Of a stretch of 58,093 bases of DNA, positions 9,901 through 20,057 are shown piece after piece; within the stretch, counting starts at the first letter, position 1, and each line of letters opens with the position of its first letter. Origin of the DNA: Nemertoderma westbladi. Its lineage: Eukaryota > Xenacoelomorpha > Nemertodermatida > Nemertodermatidae. The stretch covers positions 1-58,093 of the forward strand of contig JAUCBJ010007347.1 of the NCBI GenBank assembly GCA_032718475.1. The letters are read 5' to 3'. The translations under genes and the position numbers were made by a program. The notes under the pieces were generated by a model. That model was not told the DNA's origin and did no database searches. It saw nothing but the letters and a program-made list of their open reading frames with translations.

Positions 9901-11273
9901 AGATGATTGATATCCTGCAAGTTGCCCATGAAACTGCTAAGTGTTCTGAACTCTCTAAAGTAGTTGATAACTTAGAACGGAACTCGTGGTCCAACATGTC
10001 TTCAACTACAGAACGTAGATTGTTTTCTGTACGCAACGAACTCTCAGTACATTATCTAGAACAGGACCCGGTAATCTTGAAAGGTCAATGTTTAGTCATT
10101 CCCAGTTCACTCCGACCTGTGATGATGAAACTTGCCCATGAAGGACACCCTGGCATTACTAAGATGACTGATATCCTTGTTAGCAGTGTTTGGTGGCCTG
10201 GAATCACCCAAGACGCACGCGTGTTTGTTGAGAATTGTCACCCCTGTAAGTTGGTAAGTGACCTCCCACCACCTCAACCGATGACCCAATCTGGAATCTT
10301 TTATCCTTGGGAACGAGTGGCCATTGATTGCGCTCACATTGAGGGTCACTTGTGTACTACTCTGATAGATTATGGTTCTCGGTTTGTTGAGGCGATTCCG
10401 ATTCCATCATCCACAACTCGGCACATCATAGGGTGTTTAAACAGTATTTTCTCTCGATTTGGCATACCAAAGTCACTGGTATCTGATAACGCACAGGAAT
10501 TCCGCTCGGCAGAGTTTAAAAATTTCCTTCGTACCATCGGATGTAAATTGGTCGAAATATCTGCTAAGTACGCTCAATCAAATGGTATGATTGAGCGGCC
10601 ACACCGCGTAATAAAAAAGATGATGCGAGCTACATCAGTAACTTCTGATACTCCATTTATATCTCGACTAGCGACTGTACTGTTTACTCTCCGTAACTCC
10701 AGGCATCGAATCACAGGAGAGATACCATCTCGAGTACTATACTTGAAGCTGTCTTCATCTCTCCAGACGCGGTTTCCTCAACTACCCAGTGAACAGCCTG
10801 AACCAAATGAAAACTATATCAGAAACAGGGAACGTATCGTCCGCAACTACAATAAAAGTCACAGCGTTAAGCCATTGCGTGATCTCAACATCAACGATCC
10901 TGTCATGATCAAGAAGAATAACAGTCCTGGATATTCGTACCAGGGCCACCGGATCACTGAGATCAGAGGCGACAAAGTAGTCTGCTTGGGGCCTAGTGGG
11001 ATACTGATTTCTAGAAATCGGCGGTTTATAAAACCAGTAGATTTACGAGAGGAAGACAACTATACACGACCTCCACCAGTTCTTTTACCACGAGAACCCA
11101 ATTCACAAGCCTCTCATACTACTAACAATTATCATGAAGAACAACCTGGTACATCATTACCTGCAAGTGTTTCTCGTCCAGAGATCGGTCAGGAGGAGGC
11201 TATAACATCAGATTCAAAAATTTACCCACGGCGAAACCATGCTCGACCAGATTATTATGGGTTTCCATCATAA
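6951..11273 (+). CDS. Gag-Pol polyprotein of gypsy element 2
   Basis: An uninterrupted 1440-aa ORF from ATG. Gag occupies about 1-230, with zinc-knuckle cysteines (CRFC...CRIC) at 235-275. The protease has LVDTGSPFTI near residue 396. RT lies at about 560-760 with LEDDIL at its active site, where Y-x-DD is usual. RNase H has QCDASPVGLG near 840 and the DHKPLRF segment. The integrase zinc domain is HEGHPG...CHPC near 1063-1100. The core acids are VAIDCAH (about 1125), SDNAQEF (about 1178) and the Glu of NGMIERPH (about 1213). The C-terminal tail is low-complexity, polar and proline-containing. The ORF ends at an A-rich run. No env-like ORF is present. It looks competent apart from the unusual RT motif. 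Confidence 0.93.
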   Translation: MAKYPAPTPLDVGAQDMAMEFGDWRQYFEYWADATELRAEDIPESKKVGALMTCIGKAPQRIAKQNFEYTAERPKTLDNVLTDFEEYFAPERSLLVMRFRFGKRKQAQGETIADYFTALRQLAGLCDLESETPETRLRDTFIAGIRDDELRKQLLQQPSNAAVQHIKKLAGVFEAAVAGHEELGSSDTGGVASTAQDVMAVQQTHLQRRVNSDRANSNSLTNQQQQMGRLMISNCRFCCRSHKKGACPSYGSYCRICGELHHYPGSPLCKKSSNDRSFRSGLSQQFSRGRGSSSGFHGRQSGRNNVNFNQDVAKISLGDAGLSDNDEYSEFQSEILPEYEDEDVYSSLYCISSVNCSPLNENCIHSCSGTGAGVNEWFVEIKVSGPNSSLNINFLVDTGSPFTIIPSQLVSAQLVQPCKPNGKILCAFMSKLPLPLLGSATLELEYQGRRVTLSVYVVKGAPLPLLGRDALGSNALMLVRKLFSPSPTVIPSRVSCSDLVTGVNVSEDATTARNRVSLLPAMSVPEAHITVRPGATPTQQAPRRIPFGLQDEVKDEISRLIKEGVVVPVDNNESPSEWVSPVVISRRKNGKIRLCLDLRVLNKNLVRQRVLIPTPEELFAQIEGSCYFSKLDAKSGFHQIKLDEESSKLTTFVLPFGTFRYVRLPFGISPAPELYHKKMSQSVSQFKNVIVLEDDILIHTSTLAEHDFLVKEVTDLCRKLHISLQPSKCEFRKTEITYLGHRLSGTGIEPDPEKVSAIKDMSTPSSVADCRRLLGMATYLGKFIPNFSDLTLPIRELLKSRNMFHWSPACDSAFTKLKELLTTAPVLKYYNVKHATFLQCDASPVGLGAALLQKDSGGTVRPVAYASRTLTSAEKNYSQIEKETLAIAFGATKFRQYLIGVDFIVLSDHKPLRFIFLKPIDQCPARIIRFLILLQPFSFKVEFIPGKNNLIADTLSRAPIKPVDENRNESENFDSFVNIILDSQMIDILQVAHETAKCSELSKVVDNLERNSWSNMSSTTERRLFSVRNELSVHYLEQDPVILKGQCLVIPSSLRPVMMKLAHEGHPGITKMTDILVSSVWWPGITQDARVFVENCHPCKLVSDLPPPQPMTQSGIFYPWERVAIDCAHIEGHLCTTLIDYGSRFVEAIPIPSSTTRHIIGCLNSIFSRFGIPKSLVSDNAQEFRSAEFKNFLRTIGCKLVEISAKYAQSNGMIERPHRVIKKMMRATSVTSDTPFISRLATVLFTLRNSRHRITGEIPSRVLYLKLSSSLQTRFPQLPSEQPEPNENYIRNRERIVRNYNKSHSVKPLRDLNINDPVMIKKNNSPGYSYQGHRITEIRGDKVVCLGPSGILISRNRRFIKPVDLREEDNYTRPPPVLLPREPNSQASHTTNNYHEEQPGTSLPASVSRPEIGQEEAITSDSKIYPRRNHARPDYYGFPS

Positions 11274-11531
11274 AAAAAAAAAAAAAAAAAAAAAATAAAA
11301 TACTCGAAAAATACTCTTTCTTGAGGATTTGTTTAAGGAGACTTTATATAGAGACTATTGTATACGATTATCACATAGGTTTTGTTTGGAGGACTTTATA
11401 GAGATTATTGTTGTATAAAATTTTCTCATAGTTTTTTTTAGGTGGAAGATGGGATGTATATTAGACTCAAACTTATTAGCTGTGATTATTATTAGCATTA
11501 TTTGTTAAGTGGTTTGTTAGGAAGGAAGTAG
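11274..11531. other. 3' noncoding part of gypsy element 2 with polypurine tract
   Basis: An A run of about 25 bases follows the stop. Two imperfect copies of an AGGAGACTTTATATAGAGA-type motif lie near 11335 and 11390. The purine-rich AGGAAGGAAGTAG (11519-11531) abuts the 3' LTR and is the likely plus-strand primer. Confidence 0.65.
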
Positions 11532-11719
11532 TGTGGTATATATATAATGTACTACCTACCTGTAGTACAGTATGGTACCGGTACTGGTCTTCTGTGACAG
11601 AGATATACATACATTTTGAGATATACAATATATCCGGTTGGCGATCAGCCTGTTGATATAGGCCTACTTTTATATATTATACCGGTACTGTACTACGGTA
11701 CCCGGCCCGGCATACTACA
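11532..11719 (+). repeat. 3' LTR of gypsy element 2
   Basis: 188 bp, TG...CA, two substitutions against the 5' LTR. It is followed by the ATCAA duplication at 11720-11724. Confidence 0.93.
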
Positions 11720-11724
11720 ATCAA

Positions 11725-12426
11725 GATCTCTCAAGATTCGATTCAAAGGAAGTCGTGGGCAGTCCACCATGCATATTCACTCCATGAGGCCGCCAAAGCA
11801 CACGATTATGCACTGGCTGATCCTCGCGGCGGCTTTGTTCTACTTCTAGTGTCAAGCTTGGGGGAACCAATGAGACACCTCCAATGTTATATAGCGTCTG
11901 GTTGGAGATGTCTGCATTGTACTTGATACAATGAACCAGGCGTAGCATTCTTGTCTGTGAATGTACCCATCTGTTAGAGCCCAGCATGGACTCTCCCATA
12001 GAGGAGTACTGGAACAACTGCTGCTCTAAATAATCGGACCTTAAGTTTCCGATGAATTCTATATGACTTCCTGATCCATGTTCCCAGGTAACAGAAGTCA
12101 TCCACATGCTCAAGTATACCACCCTTTGAGCTTATGCTCATTGGGTCAGAGACTTGCTGTGGACTTTCAAAGTTACATTTTGGTCTTTCTGGAGTTAATA
12201 AAAAGACCAACACTAGAAGCAGCATGTTCTAATGAGCTGAGGAGCCGATGGGCTCCCTCTAATGATTCTGAGAGTACTCCTAAGTCATCAGCAAAGTTTA
12301 GATCAGATAGGTAGGCCTACTTGGCGGGATTTCCTCTACTTCTGGAGCCAGTAGGTGGAGTTACCATCACCCCATCCTTACTGCCTTACAGCCGTATGTC
12401 ATCCTTATGACATGATCTAAAAGACA
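11725..12426 (-). pseudogene. LINE (non-LTR) reverse transcriptase fragment, 3' part
   Basis: Minus-strand frames, broken by frameshifts, encode the C-terminal end of a LINE polyprotein: RT thumb-type KVRLFRAAVVPVLLYG, MLRLVHCIKYN, and a fragment of the REDQPVHN motif. It is close to the LINE copy at 49200-50928, which shares long stretches. At 12426 it is interrupted by elements A and B and resumes at 15670. Clade is uncertain (RTE- or CR1/L1-like by motif); decay is clear from frame changes. Confidence 0.75.
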
Positions 12427-13962
12427 CGTTCGTGGGGCCTTCGCGCAGCACGAGGCCCAGTTATTAGATACAAATTAAAATTGAGCGACTGTATCACAAA
12501 ATCAGGTTTTGAGAAATTTACCCACACCACCAATCAATCAAAGAAAGGGGGACAGTACGTGTTCACCCCTTTTAATCCCCCCCCCCCCCCCAACCTTCCC
12601 AACCACCAATACATAACCGGGACATCTACCACCCACGGAAGGGTAGCACGAACTTATTTCCAATCGCACGTTAAATATGCAAAGCCAGGTGGTTTATAGG
12701 AATATAATAAACGCAGTACTCGTTTTCATTATAAGCCTCTTTGCGTTCGTCCTGTTTTGTATTTAAATATATTTCTTAAACGCAGGCTGACGATATTTAT
12801 AATAATAATAACTAGGGATGCGATCAATATGTGAAGCCAGGTGGTTTATATAATAATTTAGTCAACGAGGTACTCGTCTTCATTATATGCCTCGTTGCGC
12901 TCGTCGCTTGTCCTGTTTTGTCATAAAATATTTTTCCTAAACGCAGACTGACGATCTTTATACAGTTATAACTATGCGAAGTTTCGAAACTGTGCGATAC
13001 ATCTATGTGGAGATGTGTGATATGTGGAGATGTGTGATACAACGCCAACGCATCTTATGCCGATGTAGTAATATGGGTATTGAAATAATATTAAATCAAT
13101 GTACACTCTTAAAGCTGCAGCGAAAAAATGTAGCTAATTTCCTAGGTTACATATAAAATAATAATATTATTTTTAAGAACATTAATTTTACTACTTTGCA
13201 AAAATTCAATTAAAAAATAACCAGACATATACATTGTGGAATAAACTATTTCAGATAAGCCTACACAACAGCCATGCCATGGATGGTATTTATGTTATTA
13301 TATCTGTCATTTACCTGAGATAGCAATACAACACTTATAGTAGAGTCAATACAGGAAGGATGTTGGAATGCTGCCTGGGCTGGAATAGCAATACTGGTTG
13401 CCTATTACAATTTCTCTCTGGTTAGTCTACAGCCACAACTCCAAGCTAGCTCCACACCAGCAGAGACATGACCAATAATCATTCCCAGCAACTAGCTGCT
13501 GCCTTACACACACATCCTTCCATCGTACCAGCATGTTAGCCAATAAATGAGCAGTATTTAATGAGAATCAATTTTTTATGACGTTTTAATTACTTTAGAT
13601 CAATTAAAGACACAATTAATAAAGCAAATCACTTGAACTAATTAAAAACTATAATAGAATGGCGTATGTGGATTACATCTGTATAATTTTTAAGTATAAT
13701 TATTTAAATCTTATACTGTAAAACAATTAATTTCCTTTAACAGGCAGGTTGAAAATGGTGTTTTTACCGTAATCAACTTAATTAACTAATTAACTGCTAT
13801 TATCTTAGCTTCTCGAAGGCCACACGGAAATTCTACTTGGAAAATTTCTAAACTTTTGCCAAACAACATGTGTACCAAGTTTGGATAGATTTCATCAAAG
13901 ATTGGCTGAGTTATTAACGTTTAAAATTGGACGCGACAGAACGACAGAACGACAGAACGACA
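12427..13962 (+). repeat. Element A body (ACA-duplication repeat family)
   Basis: About 1.54 kb. It starts CGTTCGTGGGGCCTTCGCGC. A poly-C run lies near 12580. Two 152-bp central tandem units follow (about 12680 and 12832, both with AAGCCAGGTGGTTTATA and CAGTACTCG-like words). Near 13809 a CTCGAAGGCCACACGG segment is roughly the reverse complement of the 5' end. The body closes with a CCAAGTTTGG tail and an 8-bp microsatellite (CGACAGAA)n. It is about 90% or more identical to B and C by eye. The layout recalls pearl/DINE-like repeats with central tandem cores; this is an analogy only. Confidence 0.8.
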
Positions 13963-15557
13963 CGTTCGTGGGGCCTTCGCGCAGCACGAGGCCCAGTTAT
14001 GAGATACAAATTAAAATTGTGCGACTGTATCACAAAATCAGGTTATGAGATATTAACCCACACCACCAATTAATCAAAGAAAGGGGGACAGTACGTGTTC
14101 ACCCCTTTTAATCTGCACACCCCCCCCCCCCCCCCCACCCACCAATACATAACCGCGACATCTACCACCCACGGAAGGGTAGCACGAACTTATTTCAAAT
14201 CGCACGTTAAATATGCAAAGCCAGGTGGTTTATAGGAATATAATAAACGCAGTACTCGTTTTCATTATAAGCCTCTTTGCGTTCGTCCTGTTTTGTATTT
14301 AAATATATTTCTTAAACGCAGGCTAGGACGATCTTTATAATAATAATAACTAGGGATGCGATCAATATGTGAAGCCAGGTGGTTTATATAACAATTTAGT
14401 CAACGCAGTACTCGTCTTCATTATATGCCTCGTTGCGCTCGTCGCTTGTCCTGTTTTGTCATAAAATATTTTTCCTAAACGCAGACTGACGATCTTTATA
14501 CAGTTATAACTATGCGAAGTTTCGAAACTGTGCGAGTAACTGTTGATACATCTATGTGGAGATGTGTGATATGTGGAGATGTGTGATACAACGCCAACGC
14601 ATCTTATGCCGATGTAGTAATATGGGTATTGTAATAATATTAAATCAATGTACACTCTTAAAGCTGCAGCGAAAAAATGTAGCTAATTTCCTAGGTTACA
14701 TATAAAATAATAATATTATTTTTAAGAACATTAATTTTACTACTTTGCAAAAATTCAATTAAAAAATAACCAGACATATATACATTGTGGAATAAACTAT
14801 TTCAGAAGCCTACACAACAGCCATGCCATGGATTGTATTTATGTTATTATATCTGTCATTTACCTGAGATAGCAATACAACACTTATAGTAGAGTCAATA
14901 CAGGAAGGATGTTGGGATGTTGGATTTCAAGAATGATGTCTGGGCTGGAATAGCAATACTGGTTGCCTATTACAGTACAATTCCTCTCTGGTTAGTCTAC
15001 AGCCACAACTCCAAGCCAGCTAGCTCCACACCAGCAGAGACTTGACCAATAATCATTCCCAGCAAATAGCTGCCTTACACACACATCCTTCCATCGTACC
15101 AGCATGTTAGCCAATAAATGAGCAGTATTTAATGAGAATCAATTTTTTATGACGTTTTAATTACTTTAGATTAATTAAAGACACAATTAATAAAGCAAAT
15201 CACTTGAACTAATTAAAAACTATAATAGAATGGTGTATGTGGATTACATCTGTATAATTTTTAAGTATAATTATTTAAATCTTATACTGCAAAACAATTA
15301 ATTTCCTTTAAAAGGCAGGTTGAAAATGGTGTTTTTACCGTAATCAACTTAATTAACTAATTAACTGCTATTATCTTAGCTTCTCGAAGGCCACACGGAA
15401 ATTCTACTTGGAAAATTTCTAAACTTTTGCCAAACAACATGTGTACCAAGTTTGGATAGATTTCATCAAAGATTGGCTGAGTTATTAACGTTTAAAATTG
15501 GACGCGACAGAACGACAGAACGACAGAACGACAGTACGACAGAACGACAGAACGACA
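13963..15557 (+). repeat. Element B body, second copy
   Basis: About 1.6 kb, same order of parts as A: 5' CGTTCGTGGGGC, poly-C near 14123, two central tandem units, tail module and about six (CGACAGAA) units, one with a base change. It starts right after A's GAACGACA, with no 56-bp terminal unit between them. Confidence 0.8.
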
Positions 15558-15669
15558 GGTTGATTAATGGTACCACTACGCTAAGGCTCACTCACTTCGT
15601 GGCTCGCCCCACAGGTTGATCAATGGTACCACTACGCTAAGGCTCACTCACTTCGTGGCTCGCCCCACA
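15558..15669 (+). repeat. Two 56-bp terminal units of the A/B family
   Basis: A tandem pair, each from GGTTGATTAATGG (second GGTTGATCAATGG) to GCTCGCCCCACA. The same unit occurs three times at 48409-48576. It is a diverged relative of M's right arm (37231-37297), sharing the order of GAGCCTT, CACG.AGT and the GCCCCACA end in reverse complement. Confidence 0.85.
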
Positions 15670-15850
15670 TGCGTAGAATATAGTCAACCACAATTATTAA
15701 CAGCATATCAAACTTCGCAAGTGTGTCACCCTGGAGGACTCCCCATAACACTTTGAATGGTTCTGTGTCACCGCAAACAGTAGACATAATGTAATTACAC
15801 CATGTCCTGGAATATAGTGTCTTAATTCTGTAACTCAGTGATCCCACCCC
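15670..15850 (-). pseudogene. LINE RT fragment continuing from 12426
   Basis: The minus strand encodes GDTEPFKVLWGVLQGDTLA followed by a damaged VVDYILRM segment, the RT region just upstream of the part at 11725-12426. It matches the LINE at about 50240-50340. Together with 11725-12426 it is one LINE copy split by A and B. Confidence 0.75.
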
Positions 15851-16683
15851 CCTCACTGTCAGCCTGAGCTAAAAAATTTATAAAATATGTGTAAAAAATA
15901 TGAATATCAATATTCGTATTACTACTGTATCATCACAATTTAACTTGATTGAAAAAACTTATTAATGACACGTTCAGAACGCCGATAAGTTGGCACAATG
16001 CAACAAAATTGTAGGGCCTATGCATCATATCATTGTATGAAAAGAGCACTATCAGCGTTTACGACCTGTTTGTTTATTTATGTAAACATCCGTAGCCTGG
16101 TAGCTCTGCGCTCGCTCGGTAATAAATACTGTACATATACTGTACAAATACTGTACAAATACTGTACGCTGAAAAGTACTAATTTTCACACAATTATGTA
16201 AATAGTTATTTATTCTTAAATACTGTAGTTTCCAATGGAACGTACTGCACTTCGCTTTTAAAAATGTGCGATAATAATATAATATTTGAATTAATAATGC
16301 CGATTACGGTAATATAAAATAGTAAAAGATTTATTAGAGATGTACTTCTTACAGAACATTAATTTTATTATAAATACTGTACATCAATTATATTTCTTTT
16401 AACTGTATAATTATTACACGATACCGAATGAAGGAATGCTAAACTGAATTCAGGTATTACGGTATACAGACAGATATTATACTGTTATAAGGGCTTTGAT
16501 ATTGGATGGGAAAATCCAGCCAGGTAATATGCCAGTATGGTTTATCAGGATGGCCACATGTTTTTGGATGACTCGGGAAGTCCCAGCCAGTTATAGAATT
16601 ATTGGCTGGCCACATGTTTTGTATTAAACCAGGAAAACACTGTACAGTAGTAGGTAGACAACGAGTGCTACACATACTGTACA
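15851..16683. other. Intergenic, no gene seen
   Basis: AT-rich. Repeated ATACTGTACAA words lie at 16127-16168, and a short CCAGCCAG/GGCTGG-containing repeat lies near 16510-16620 (two similar GGCCACATGTTTT segments). No ORF with recognisable content. Confidence 0.5.
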
Positions 16684-18249
16684 CGTTCGTGGGGCCTTCG
16701 CGCAGCACGAGGCCCAGTTATGAGATACAAATTAAAATTGAGCGACTGTATCACAAAATCAGGTTTTGAAAAATTTACCTACACCACCAATCAATCAAAG
16801 AAAGGGGGACAGTACGTGTTCACCCCTTTTAATCCCCCCCCCCCACCCTTCCCAACCACCAATACATAACCGCGACATCTACCACCCACGGAAGGGTAAC
16901 ACGAACTTATTTTCAATCGCACGTTCAATATGCAAAGCCAGGTGGTTTATAGGAATATAATAAACGCAGTACTCGTTTTCATTATAAGCCTCGTTGCGTT
17001 CGTCCTGTTTTGTATTTAAATATATTTCTTAAACGCAGGCTAGGACGTTCTTTATAATAATAATAACTAGGGATGCGATCAATATGTGAAGCCAGGTGGT
17101 TTATATAATAATTTAGTCACCGCAGTACTCGTCTTCATTATATGCCTCGTTGCGCTCGTCGCTCGTCGCTTGTCCTGTTTTGTTATAAAATATTTTTCCT
17201 AAACGCAGACTGACGATCTTTATACAGTTATAACTATGCGAAATTTAGAAACTGTGCGAGTAACTGTTGATACATCTATGTATGTGGAGATGTGTGATAC
17301 AACGCCAACGCATCGTATGCTGATGTAGTAATATGGGTATTGAAATAATATTAAATTAATGTACACTCTTATAGCTGCAGCGAAAAAATGTAGCTAATTT
17401 CCTAGGTTACATATAAAATAATAATAATATTTTTAAGAACATTAATTTTACTACTTTGCAAAAATTCAATTAAAAAATAACCAGACATATACATTGTGGA
17501 ATAAACTATTTCAGAAGCCTACAACAGCCATGCCATGGATAGTATTTATGTTATTATATCTGTCATTTACCTGAGATAGCAATACAACACTTATAGTAGA
17601 GTCAATACAGGAAGGATGTTGGGATGTTGGAATGTTGTGTGGGCTGGAATAGCAATACTGGTTGCCTATTACTATTCCTCTCTGGTTAGTCTTAGCAACA
17701 ACTCCCTGCCAGCTAGCTCCACACCAGCAGAGACTTGACCAATAATCATTCCCAGCAACTAGCTGCTTTACACACACATCCTTCCATCGTACCAGCATGT
17801 TGGCCAATAAATGAGCAGTATTTAATGAGAATCAATTTTTTTTGCCGTTTTAATTACTTTAGATCAATTAAAGACACAATTATTAAAGCAAATCACTTGA
17901 ACTAATTAAAAACTATAATAGAATGGGGTATGTGGATTACATCTGTATAATTTTTAATTATAATTATTTAAATCTTATACTGTAAAACAATTAATTTCCT
18001 TTAAAAGGCAGGTTGAAAATGGTGTTTTTACCGTAATAACTTAATTAACTAATTAACTGCTATTATCTTAGCTTCTCGAAGGCCACACGGAAATTCTACT
18101 TGGAAAATTTCTAAACTTTTGCCAAACAACATGTGTACCAAGTTTGGATAGATTTCATCAAAGATTGGCCGAGTTATTAACGTTTAAAATTGAACGCGAC
18201 AGAACGACAGAACGACAGAACGACAGAACGACAGAACGACAGAACGACA
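16684..18249 (+). repeat. Element C body, third copy
   Basis: About 1.57 kb, same layout as A and B, preceded by ACA (16681-16683). Its (CGACAGAA)n tail runs directly into element M at 18250, without its own 56-bp terminal unit. C and M appear to have inserted as one unit: the flanks ...CTGTACA and ACAGTACAAG match the CTGTACAGTACAAG site at 41514-41527. Confidence 0.78.
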
Positions 18250-18794
18250 CGTTCGTGGGGACTTCGCGCAGCACGTAGTCGGCAAGCCTTGGCATACTGT
18301 TCATATAGAGCAAATGGGGCATGTCTAGTTTGGACCCAATATCCCATGCTATAAATGTATTCATTCGATATACAATCATATGTTAATCCGCTAGGAGGTG
18401 TCAAATTGTTATTCTGCAATTTCGTACTTACCAGTGCAGCACTGTACAGCAGTACCGTACCGGTAGGCCTATGTCATTACTTCTGAGTCTCTAGCGGATC
18501 CCCAATTAAATGTCTTAACTTTTCAATTTCGTAAAAGATAGAGTTCATGATTCTCTACAAGCCACCAAAATTTCAGCTCAGGAAAATGAGGCCTTCCCGA
18601 GAAATTTAACATTTTCTAAAAACCACATAATCTGTCGTAGCTGACGTCAGACTGCATGATTTTCACCAAACTTTACAAACTTTCTAAACTTTCTCTCTAC
18701 TACTTACCTACTAAGTTTGGTTCAATTCCGAACCAGCGATGCAGAGAAATTTGCGTTCAAACATTTACCAGACAGACAGACAGACAGATGGACA
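18250..18794 (+). repeat. Element M, left part (split by the BEL/Pao insertion)
   Basis: Starts CGTTCGTGGGGACTTCGCGC like A-C but has a different body. Bases 18272-18326 form an inverted repeat with 37231-37285 (about four mismatches in 55). The inner end carries AAACTTT...CTAAGTTTGG and (GACA)n, parallel to the tails of A-C. The BEL/Pao element entered just after the (GACA)n, so M is about 610 bp without it. Confidence 0.75.
18790..18794. other. Target-site duplication, left (GGACA), BEL/Pao element
   Basis: GGACA lies before the LTR and again at 37231-37235 after the other LTR. A 5-bp duplication is typical of BEL/Pao. Confidence 0.9.
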
Positions 18795-19979
18795 TGTACG
18801 CGCTTTTGAAGACCTTTAGCTGTTTAACCTGCCAAAATTTATATGTCTTTTGGTTTATAAATAGACTTTAGAAAATGACAAGTATTTAATACCAATAAAC
18901 ACAACATTAGCCGAAGCCAGCCTAGTGCGCGTCCATTCACCCGCTGGATATACCCGGGAGACTGGATTCGGAGGGCTTAGATTGTTATTGCAGTGTAAGC
19001 TTACTGTATTATTCGATTGATCGTTAATAAATAATTTCTGACCAATATTATTCACTTTCGGGAAATATTAACAGTTCCTTTAGGACGTGGCGCTCTATCT
19101 AGGTAAACAGAGATATGACTTATACTAAACACAACGGTAAGTCGGTAAGGCTTATATGATTCACGTATGAGGCGCATTCTTTAGGAGATGCTTAGTTATC
19201 AGCCACAATCATGCACACTACCGGTAACGCACAATACTGCTCACTAATCTGCCGACCTTCAATGAATTTTATCATACATAAAGAGAACAGCAATTGACTC
19301 ATGTAGTGCTTATCAAATAGCATTAAATTCACTACAAACCACAATAATATAAGTCGCAATCGCTATATGTAACCCGTCTCTCTAACCTGTAGTGTATCAA
19401 GAAAATTGGGAAATTTGGGTTCTTTATAGATGTTCTCCAAATAATAATATTCAACCAACTGATACAAATAATGACAACAGTAAATAGCAGTATAATAATG
19501 TATGTTGCAGTGATATAAGACTGCTGCTGATTGCACTGATAACAGTTATACGTTCTATAATCTAAGCCTACTAATGTTTCTTCTAAAGTCTGAAACGAAT
19601 TGACTCTAGAGCCGGTGTTCTTGGCCTAGATAAAAACAACACAACAGTATCAAGAAAAAACAGTAAGACAGAACACGCCTAGCACGATCTGTAGAAAATC
19701 TCCACATCGACAGTAAAAATCGCCCTGATTGGCTGTTAAGCTAAACAAAGAACCATGTGTCCAATGGCCGTTTCCATGCCAGCAACCAGCTGTTAGATGT
19801 CGTAATCTGAATCATCAAGGCTACACTGTGCTAGAGTATTTGACGCATTGCGGGTTTTATGCCTTGCCATGTCCGCCAAAGCACATATATAGAAGAATGA
19901 CTTTTATGTCCGTTAAAACACCTACAACGGTACTTTGCGGGACAGGGGACTGATTATATCCTGATAAAAAGCTTTTACA
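18795..19979 (-). repeat. 3' LTR of the BEL/Pao element
   Basis: 1,185 bp. On the plus strand it runs TGTACGCGC...GCTTTTACA; read on the minus strand it starts TGTAAAAGC. About a dozen differences, including small indels, from the other LTR. Small ORFs inside it recur in both LTRs and are not taken as genes. Confidence 0.93.
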
Positions 19980-20057
19980 CCGCTCCCAGAAAATGGGATT
20001 CAAGTCTACAAATATACAAAAATCACAGTTTCTAATATATGTAAATACTCTAAACAG
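19980..20057 (-). other. Short 3' noncoding segment with polypurine tract of the BEL/Pao element
   Basis: Between the 840-aa ORF stop and the 3' LTR. Minus-strand CTGGGAGCGG abuts the LTR and is the probable polypurine tract, which confirms the orientation. Confidence 0.65.

Larger units (their letters stand above)
6693..11719 (+). mobile_element. Ty3/gypsy LTR retrotransposon 2, complete
   Basis: A 5,027-bp element with 188-bp LTRs at 6693-6880 and 11532-11719, both TG...CA. Only two base differences are seen between them, so insertion is recent. It has a TGGCGCAG primer site, a single gag-pol ORF, a purine-rich tract before the 3' LTR and a 5-bp duplication ATCAA. Its 3' flank is a decayed LINE fragment. 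It belongs to a different lineage from element 1: LTRs, ORF and gag do not match. Confidence 0.95.
12424..15669 (+). mobile_element. Composite insertion of elements A and B into the LINE, 3-bp duplication ACA
   Basis: The LINE reads ...GATCTAAAAGACA, then this insertion, then ACATGCGTAG. The uninterrupted paralogue at about 50225-50245 reads GATCTAAGGACATGCGTAG with a single ACA. This defines an ACA duplication and exact element ends: 5' CGTTCGTGGGGC and 3' GGCTCGCCCC. The insert holds two bodies head to tail (12427-13962 and 13963-15557) followed by two 56-bp terminal units (15558-15669). No ORF of note is present, so it is non-autonomous. Confidence 0.8.

Noticed and set aside
12974-13156. 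Small ORFs in the A-C repeats (also 14362-14655 minus)
   Set aside because: Short, not in the same extent between copies, and in tandem-repeat DNA.
12427-18249. A-C repeats as classic Helitrons
   Set aside because: Ends are not TC...CTRR and insertion is at ACA with a 3-bp duplication, not between A and T without one.
19729-19953. 74-codon ORF, also at 36983-37207
   Set aside because: It lies in the LTRs of the BEL/Pao element, on the strand opposite the element's genes; duplicated because LTRs are.
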